From assembly GCF_019468565.1 (NCBI RefSeq), contig NZ_CP080521.1:1054001-1118000 (forward strand): 64,000 nucleotides of DNA, written 5' to 3'. The notes under the pieces are model-generated. The model was given only the letters and a program-made list of their open reading frames with translations, ran no database searches and was not told the origin of the DNA. Every line of letters starts with the position of its first letter. The first letter of the stretch is position 1. The position numbers were made by a program, and so were the translations under genes. Source of the DNA: Pseudonocardia sp. DSM 110487 (GTDB lineage Bacteria; Actinomycetota; Actinomycetes; Mycobacteriales; Pseudonocardiaceae). Shown one piece after another: positions 60,486 through 64,000 of the stretch.

Positions 60486-60805
60486 ACGGGCAGCCGTTTC
60501 CGCAGTCGGCTGCTTCGGTCGCGCAGCGCGACCTCACCCCGGTGGATGCTCTGCTCGAGCTTGGTGCTGCCGGGCATCAGAAGGCGCGCCGCCTGGCCGT
60601 ACATCCCGAGGGCGATCGCGCCGAGCGGGATTCCCAGCGGCAGCAGGAGGACGGTCACGCAGAGCACCGCCGCGACGATCAGCAGGACCGTAGCCAGCAG
60701 GGACAGGACAAGCGCCAGTACCCCGCGCAGCACGCCGGAGACCAGTCCGACCACGGTGCCGAGCAGCCCCGATACCAATCCGGTCAGGCCGCCTACCAGC
60801 CCCAT
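60482..60805 (-). CDS. Small membrane protein
   Basis: 107 residues. Two long hydrophobic stretches: a Gly/Val/Leu-rich first half (LVGGLTGLVSGLLGTVVGLV) and LALVLSLLATVLLIVAAVL with LLLPLGIPLGAIALGMYG, then a charged tail (QSIHRGEVALRDRSSRLRKR). Not recognised. The ATG at 60805 has GAGG about 8-11 nt upstream; an earlier ATG at 60865 would add a polar 20-residue stretch. It converges with the nitrilase gene by 4 bp. Confidence 0.55.
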   Translation of the reverse strand: MGLVGGLTGLVSGLLGTVVGLVSGVLRGVLALVLSLLATVLLIVAAVLCVTVLLLPLGIPLGAIALGMYGQAARLLMPGSTKLEQSIHRGEVALRDRSSRLRKRLPV

Positions 60806-60880
60806 CACGACCACCTCGTCCCGTCGAGGAGATAGTGGAGGCGGGTCGACTACCCGGATTCGCACTCCCCTAAACGGCCG

Positions 60881-61207
60881 CTAGTGGGGTGCCCCGAGGA
60901 TGCCGTCCAGCAGACCCGGGTAGAGCGCGTCCAGGTCGTCGCGGCGCAGGCAGGCGATCCGGCGGGTGCCCTCGGCGCGCATGCTGATCACCCCGGCCTC
61001 GCGCAGGATCCGGAGGTGGTGGGTGCGCGTCGACTTGGTGACCGGTAGCGGGATCATGCCGCACGCCACGCCCCCCATCGGGGTCTTCGCGAGCTCCCGC
61101 ACGTACAACAGGCGGACCGGATCGCCGAGCGCGGCCAGTACCTGCTCGATCCGGATCTCCTCGCGGGCCGGCTGCGGGAGCTCGGCCTGCCGCTCGACGG
61201 TGGGCAT
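60881..61207 (-). CDS. ArsR-family transcriptional repressor
   Basis: 108 residues. Winged helix with IEQVLAALGDPVRLLYVREL, the segment CGMIPLPVTKSTRTHHLRIL (recognition helix) and LREAGVISMRAEGTRRIA. It diverges from an MFS exporter, with an operator cluster between the starts. It is thus probably the repressor of that exporter, induced by a compound. One Cys in the recognition region (ACGM) could be redox- or ligand-sensitive. Confidence 0.9.
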   Translation of the reverse strand: MPTVERQAELPQPAREEIRIEQVLAALGDPVRLLYVRELAKTPMGGVACGMIPLPVTKSTRTHHLRILREAGVISMRAEGTRRIACLRRDDLDALYPGLLDGILGAPH

Positions 61208-61217
61208 GGCGTCAATA

Positions 61218-61270
61218 GTACGACGGGTATCGAAGTTCGACCACCGTCGTAGTACGGTGACCGTCGTACT
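61218..61270. promoter_or_regulatory. Operator cluster between arsR and MFS exporter
   Basis: AGTACGACGG (61218-61227) mirrors CCGTCGTACT (61261-61270), and between them ACCGTCGTAGTACGGT (61243-61258) forms its own imperfect dyad. Three CGTCGTA-type sites within 53 bp, spanning the divergent promoters. Confidence 0.55.
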
Positions 61271-61295
61271 TGTTCCCGTTGGGGAAGGCCCATCG

Positions 61296-62456
61296 ATGTC
61301 CGCACGCACCTACCTGCTCGCCGCCGGCGCGTTCGCGGTCGGCACGAGCGCCTACGTGGTCTCGGGCGTGCTGCCCGCGGTCAGCGCCGAGCTGGACGTC
61401 TCCGTCACCGCCGCCGGACAGCTGACCACCGCATTCGCGCTCGCCTACGCGGTGAGCGCCCCGTTTCTCGCCACGGTGACCGCGCGCTGGGAGCGCAGGC
61501 GGCTGCTGCTGGCCGCGCTGCTCGTCGCGGCGCTGGGCAACGCGATCTCCGCGGTCGCCACGACCTACCCGCTGCTGCTCGGCGGGCGCATCATCGCGGC
61601 GCTCGGGGCGGCCGCGTACACGCCGGCGGCCACCCTCTTCGCCACGGCGCTGCGCCCGCCGGCCGAACGGGGCCGGGCCGTCGCCATCGTCTTCGGCGGG
61701 CTGACCGTCGCGCTCGCGCTCGGGGTGCCGATCGGATCTCTGCTCGCCGGGAGCGTCGGCTACCGCGGCGTGTTCGCAGTGGTCGCGGCCGTCAGCCTGG
61801 TCACGGCGCTGGCCGTGCGCCCGCAGTTGCCGTTGATGGCAGGCTCACCCGCCGTCGCGCTGCGCGAGCGGTTCGCCGTGGCGGCCGACCGCCGCGTGCT
61901 CACGCTGCTGGCGATCACCGTGCTCGGCGTCGTCGCCACGATGAGTGTCTACATCTACGTCGTGCCGCTGCTGACCGTCACCACCGGGCTCGCCGGCTCG
62001 ACGATCGGCGGGCTGCTGCTCGCCTACGGGCTCGGCGCGATCGTCGGCAACGCGTGGGGCGGCCGGGCCACCGACCGCTTCGGCAGCGTCCCGACGCTCT
62101 TCGCCACGATCGCCGGCTTCGTCATCATGATCGCCACGCTGCCGCTGACGGCGACGACCGCGGTGGGCGCGGCGGTGGCCCTTTTCGTGTGGAGCGTGTT
62201 CACCTGGTCGTTCAACCCGCCGGTGCAGAGTCTGCTTCTGGAGCTGGCCCCGGCAGGCGGCATGGTCCTGTCGCTCAACGCCTCGGCGATCTACCTCGGC
62301 ATGGGCCTCGCCGGGGTGCTCGGCGGCGCCGTGATCGGCACCGTCGGGGTGCTCGCCCTCCCGGGGGTGGGCGCGGCGCTGGGCCTGGTGGTCGTCGGGC
62401 TGATGCTCTCGCTGCGGGCAGGCGCCCGTCGCGAGCCCGCGCTCGCGGCCGACTGA
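61296..62456 (+). CDS. MFS transporter, DHA1-type (12 helices)
   Basis: 386 residues. SAYVVSGVLPAVSAELDVSV (helix 1 and loop), AYAVSAPFLATVTARWERRR (motif A-like), then about ten further helices and a mid-sequence AYGLGAIVGNAWGGRATDRF. Similar to sugar-efflux/chloramphenicol-type exporters, which often sit beside ArsR or TetR regulators. GGGGAAGG precedes the ATG at 61296. Stop 3 bp before the convergent pterin dehydratase stop. Confidence 0.9.
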   Translation: MSARTYLLAAGAFAVGTSAYVVSGVLPAVSAELDVSVTAAGQLTTAFALAYAVSAPFLATVTARWERRRLLLAALLVAALGNAISAVATTYPLLLGGRIIAALGAAAYTPAATLFATALRPPAERGRAVAIVFGGLTVALALGVPIGSLLAGSVGYRGVFAVVAAVSLVTALAVRPQLPLMAGSPAVALRERFAVAADRRVLTLLAITVLGVVATMSVYIYVVPLLTVTTGLAGSTIGGLLLAYGLGAIVGNAWGGRATDRFGSVPTLFATIAGFVIMIATLPLTATTAVGAAVALFVWSVFTWSFNPPVQSLLLELAPAGGMVLSLNASAIYLGMGLAGVLGGAVIGTVGVLALPGVGAALGLVVVGLMLSLRAGARREPALAAD

Positions 62457-62459
62457 ACC

Positions 62460-62756
62460 TCAGGCGTTGGCCGCGTCGATCTCCTGCGAGATCGTCGCGG
62501 CCAACGCTACGTCCAGCTCGGTGACACCGCCCGCCGAGTGGGTGGAGCAGCGGAACGTGAGCGTGCGCCAACGGATGTCGATGTCGGGGTGGTGGTCGCG
62601 CTCCTCCGCGGTCGCGGCGACCCGGTCCACCACCGCGATCGCCACGGGGAACGACGGCAGCTCCGCTGTGCGCACGAGGGCTTCGTCCTCGCGCTGCCAG
62701 CCGGGGAGGTCCCCGAGAGCGGCCGCGATCTCGGCGTCTTCCAGCAACCTGGGCAT
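62460..62756 (-). CDS. 4a-hydroxytetrahydrobiopterin dehydratase (PCD/DCoH)
   Basis: 98 residues. LLEDAEIAAALGDLPGWQRE start, the signature EERDHHPDIDIRWRTLTFRC with the catalytic His-His-Pro, and STHSAGGVTELDVALA. PCD recycles the pterin after aromatic hydroxylation. In actinomycetes it can act beside phenylalanine hydroxylase, which is not in this window. Starts at ATG 62756. It is 14 bp downstream of the ABC permease, on the same strand. Confidence 0.92.
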   Translation of the reverse strand: MPRLLEDAEIAAALGDLPGWQREDEALVRTAELPSFPVAIAVVDRVAATAEERDHHPDIDIRWRTLTFRCSTHSAGGVTELDVALAATISQEIDAANA

Positions 62757-62770
62757 GACGCCATCTTGCG

Positions 62771-63619
62771 CTAGGCGTCGCGGCGGAGCATCCGGAACAC
62801 GGTGAGGCCCGCCCCCACCGCCAGGTAGCAGACGGCGCGCAGGGTGCTCGACAGCAGCCCGTCGGTGGGCATCGGGTCGCGAAGTACGTCGGCGCTCGCG
62901 GTCCAGCCGGTGGTGAGCAGGTAGGGCTGCAGCCACTCCAGCGCGGGAATGGCGGACAGCACCCCGAACACGATCAACCCGCCGAGTACCGAGGCGATCA
63001 CCACCGACGGGTGCTCGGTGAGCGCCGAGACGGCGAGTGCCACCGCGCCGACCGCGGCCAGCTGGCCGATCGTCCAGGCCACGACCAGCGCGATCCGCCC
63101 GAGCGCGTCGCTCAGACCGAGGGTGGTGCCCGAGAGCGTGACGAGCTGGCCCTCGGGGCGGCCAACGACCACCATCCCCGCGACGACGCCCACCACCGCG
63201 AGCGCCAGCACGGCGAGGGTCGCGACCACGAGCACGCCGAACGCCTTCATGCCCACCAGCCGCAGCCGCCCGACCGGTGCGAGCAGGAGCCCGCGCAGGG
63301 TGCCCTGCGCGGCCTCGCCCGCGATCGCGTCCGCCGCCACCATCGCGACGGCCAGCGGCAGCAGCAGCGCGAGGGACACCGTGATCGCGACGACCGGCAG
63401 CATCAGCCCGTTGCCCGTGACGGCGCCGATCAGGCCTTGACCGGTGCCGTCGGCCACCGCCACCCCGATCGAGATCAGCACGGGGACGAGTGCGAACACG
63501 CCGAGCATCACGAGCGTCCTGGGGCGGCGCAGCACCCAGCCCACCTCCGCGCCGAGCAGCCGGCCCACCGAGACGCCGCGCGGCGTGTCGACGCTCGGGA
63601 GCGTGGCGGTGGCCGTCAC
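62771..63619 (-). CDS. ABC transporter permease (ABC-2 type)
   Basis: 282 residues, six helices: TLVMLGVFALVPVLISIGVA, VVAITVSLALLLPLAVAMVA, LVVATLAVLALAVVGVVAG and three further, with the ABC-2 signature ADAIAGEAAQGTLRGLLLAP. It exports an unknown substrate with the ATPase upstream. GTG start, with GAGGAG 5 nt upstream. The start overlaps a short bridging frame (63616-63696). Confidence 0.88.
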   Translation of the reverse strand: MTATATLPSVDTPRGVSVGRLLGAEVGWVLRRPRTLVMLGVFALVPVLISIGVAVADGTGQGLIGAVTGNGLMLPVVAITVSLALLLPLAVAMVAADAIAGEAAQGTLRGLLLAPVGRLRLVGMKAFGVLVVATLAVLALAVVGVVAGMVVVGRPEGQLVTLSGTTLGLSDALGRIALVVAWTIGQLAAVGAVALAVSALTEHPSVVIASVLGGLIVFGVLSAIPALEWLQPYLLTTGWTASADVLRDPMPTDGLLSSTLRAVCYLAVGAGLTVFRMLRRDA

Positions 63620-63696
63620 GGGGACTCCTCGCCGGCGCTCGTCGGCGCCATGCCGGGCCGTGCTGTGCTCAATGGCGACCTCGCGGGCTCGGTCAT
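63616..63696 (-). CDS. Short frame bridging the ABC ATPase and permease genes
   Basis: 26 codons (MTEPARSPLSTARPGMAPTS, then AGEESP and stop). Its ATG overlaps the ATPase stop (ATGA) and its TGA overlaps the permease GTG (GTGA). It may be a translational bridge rather than a functional peptide. No family. Confidence 0.25.
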   Translation of the reverse strand: MTEPARSPLSTARPGMAPTSAGEESP

Positions 63697-64000
63697 GACG
63701 GCTCCTCGGTGAGTCGGGCGAAGAGCTCTTCCAGGTTGGTGCGGCTGCGGCGGGCCTCGTGCACGGCGACGCCCGCGCGCACGAGCAGCGCGATCAGCTC
63801 GGGTGCCGGCGGGCCGTCGTCGCCCACGACAACGGCCTGCTCCTCCGAGCTGGTGCGCTCGGCCCGGTAGGCCGTGGCGCCCGCGCCGCGCAGCGTGCGC
63901 AGCGCCATGTCGATGTCAGGGGTGGCGATGACGAGCCCGGTGGTCCCCGCCGCGAGCAGGGTGCGAAGCTCGCCCGCCGCGACGAGCGAGCCCGCCTGGA
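63693..64000 (-). CDS. ABC transporter ATP-binding protein, C-terminal part
   Basis: The last 102 codons of a protein that runs off the right edge. Visible sequence: AGSLVAAGELRTLLAAGTTG, an alpha/beta tail after the ATPase domain, and RSRTNLEELFARLTEEPS at the end. This tail pattern (EELFARLTE) is common for drug-exporter-type ATPases paired with ABC-2 permeases. Walker and signature motifs lie outside the window. It is in the same operon as the permease. Confidence 0.75.
   Translation of the reverse strand, partial: QAGSLVAAGELRTLLAAGTTGLVIATPDIDMALRTLRGAGATAYRAERTSSEEQAVVVGDDGPPAPELIALLVRAGVAVHEARRSRTNLEELFARLTEEPS

Overview
The window is GC-rich (about 70% or more by eye), uses many GTG and some TTG starts, has leaderless-looking promoters, and carries an ini (isoniazid-inducible type) locus, a GuaB1-type IMPDH relative, a LigB-type ATP-dependent ligase and a xseA-xseB / lipid-droplet protein / ispH block. 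Together these point to a chromosome of a Pseudonocardia-like actinomycete (family Pseudonocardiaceae). I see no tRNA, rRNA, CRISPR array, prophage or complete insertion sequence.

Layout. 0-6 kb: edge of guaB1, a DUF3841 gene, ligB, and a large SARP/AfsR-type regulator divergent from a flavin reductase/MFS exporter pair. 6-12 kb: alcohol dehydrogenase, a frameshifted serine hydrolase and a degenerate EAL-CBS protein. 12-25 kb: housekeeping genes (fumC, glpX, xseAB, ispH, rmuC) around an FAD amine-oxidase gene that carries an in-frame inverted-repeat insertion, and a GntR/TetR chimera beside an FAD monooxygenase. 25-33 kb: alkylation repair (ogt, ada-alkA), then a two-component system surrounded by small acidic secreted proteins, a kinase-like protein and a DedA protein; three promoters there share one operator. 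33-40 kb: ychF and a string of small metabolic and regulatory genes, with a lower-GC patch at 34.8-35.7 kb. 40-50.5 kb: the ini locus: membrane Hsp70, an IniB-like acidic protein, a LuxR/STAND regulator, the dynamin-like GTPases IniC and IniA, and IniB. 50-56 kb: MFS, ArsR-VOC, a DGPF protein with an ECF42-type sigma factor, a P-loop kinase and an exported protein. 56-60.5 kb: DAHP synthase behind a Tyr-Tyr-Trp-Phe leader peptide, then a GntR-controlled cluster (DUF2848, MHS transporter, nitrilase). 60.5-64 kb: ArsR-MFS, pterin dehydratase and an ABC exporter running off the edge.

The most unusual signals are not genes: (1) a 163-bp palindromic element, flanked by TA, inserted in frame in the amine-oxidase gene; (2) a 72-bp nested palindrome present three times, each copy at the meeting point of two convergent genes; (3) a 31-bp operator conserved in front of separate units around the two-component system; (4) an aromatic leader peptide/attenuator before DAHP synthase; (5) a motif shared by iniB and the IniB-like gene.
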